In this document: positions 62,982-64,000 of the stretch, piece after piece
Position numbering within the stretch: position 1 is the stretch's first letter
Layout: each line of letters begins with the position of its first letter
NCBI GenBank assembly: GCA_964247725.1
Contig: CAXTVM010000001.1
Coordinates: forward strand, 1-64,000
Origin: Lichenicola sp964247725
Lineage (GTDB): Bacteria > Pseudomonadota > Alphaproteobacteria > Acetobacterales > Acetobacteraceae
DNA: 64,000 bases
Direction: 5' to 3'
Notes under the pieces: generated by a model
Told to the model about the DNA's origin: nothing
The model's input: only the letters and a program-made list of their open reading frames with translations
Databases searched by the model: none
Program-made: the position numbers and the translations under genes

Positions 62982-64000
<1,019 letters not shown>

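Overview
The window is almost entirely one integrated prophage of about 59 kb in a high-GC alphaproteobacterium, probably of the Rhodospirillales. The host assignment is inferred from base composition, the eukaryote-like NADP isocitrate dehydrogenase next to recA, and a GcrA-like protein in the phage. The prophage is bounded by a perfect 48-bp direct repeat (8-55 and 59078-59125). The right copy is the 3' part of an intact tRNA-Pro(CGG); the left copy is the displaced chromosomal 3' fragment. A tyrosine integrase (58029-59021) lies beside the tRNA, with an excisionase-like gene just before it.

Layout from the left end. 322-819: one or two small rightward ORFs. 906-1712: an adenine methyltransferase with a terminator. 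1901-4462: lysis cassette (holin-like membrane proteins, GH108 endolysin, lipoprotein, coiled-coil membrane protein). 4702-14166: tail fibre/spike block, four members of which carry Sec signal peptides. 14170-25355: contractile tail and baseplate of Mu type (gp48, gp47, gp46, gp45, gp44, gp43-like, tape measure, frameshifted chaperone, tube, sheath). 25369-34394: lambda-type head module (head-tail joining protein, gpE-like capsid, gpD-like decoration, S49 protease, gpB-like portal, gpW, gpA-like TerL, Nu1-like TerS) with a repeat array at terS that may be the packaging site. All of this reads leftward and is largely translationally coupled.

34480-47012 also reads mainly leftward: a glycosyltransferase, DUF3164 protein, a second tyrosine recombinase, two paralogous putative regulators, DnaB helicase, a replication-initiator-like gene containing an iteron array (a probable origin), a GcrA-like protein and a Cro-like protein. 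At 47013-47102 is the immunity switch. The Cro-like gene reads left and a XRE repressor reads right, with ATGTTG-N7-CAACAT operators in the gap and again at 47882-47934. A secreted protein is coupled to the repressor. A leftward cargo gene of unknown function (48078-48869) then interrupts the start of the rightward early operon and is flanked by a diverged 65-bp duplication.

48956-58146 is a rightward operon of small early genes joined by 1-10 bp overlaps. It ends in an anti-restriction/modification group: an NPPF methyltransferase, a Dam-like enzyme, a repeat-rich C5 methyltransferase and a PAPS-reductase-like protein. Right of the tRNA is host chromosome: a secreted RidA-family protein, a frameshifted SDR gene, a large inverted repeat, icd and the truncated recA. 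The prophage looks intact, combining a lambda-like head with a Mu-like contractile tail, and no Mu transposase was seen. Functions come from reading motifs by eye; no database search was run.
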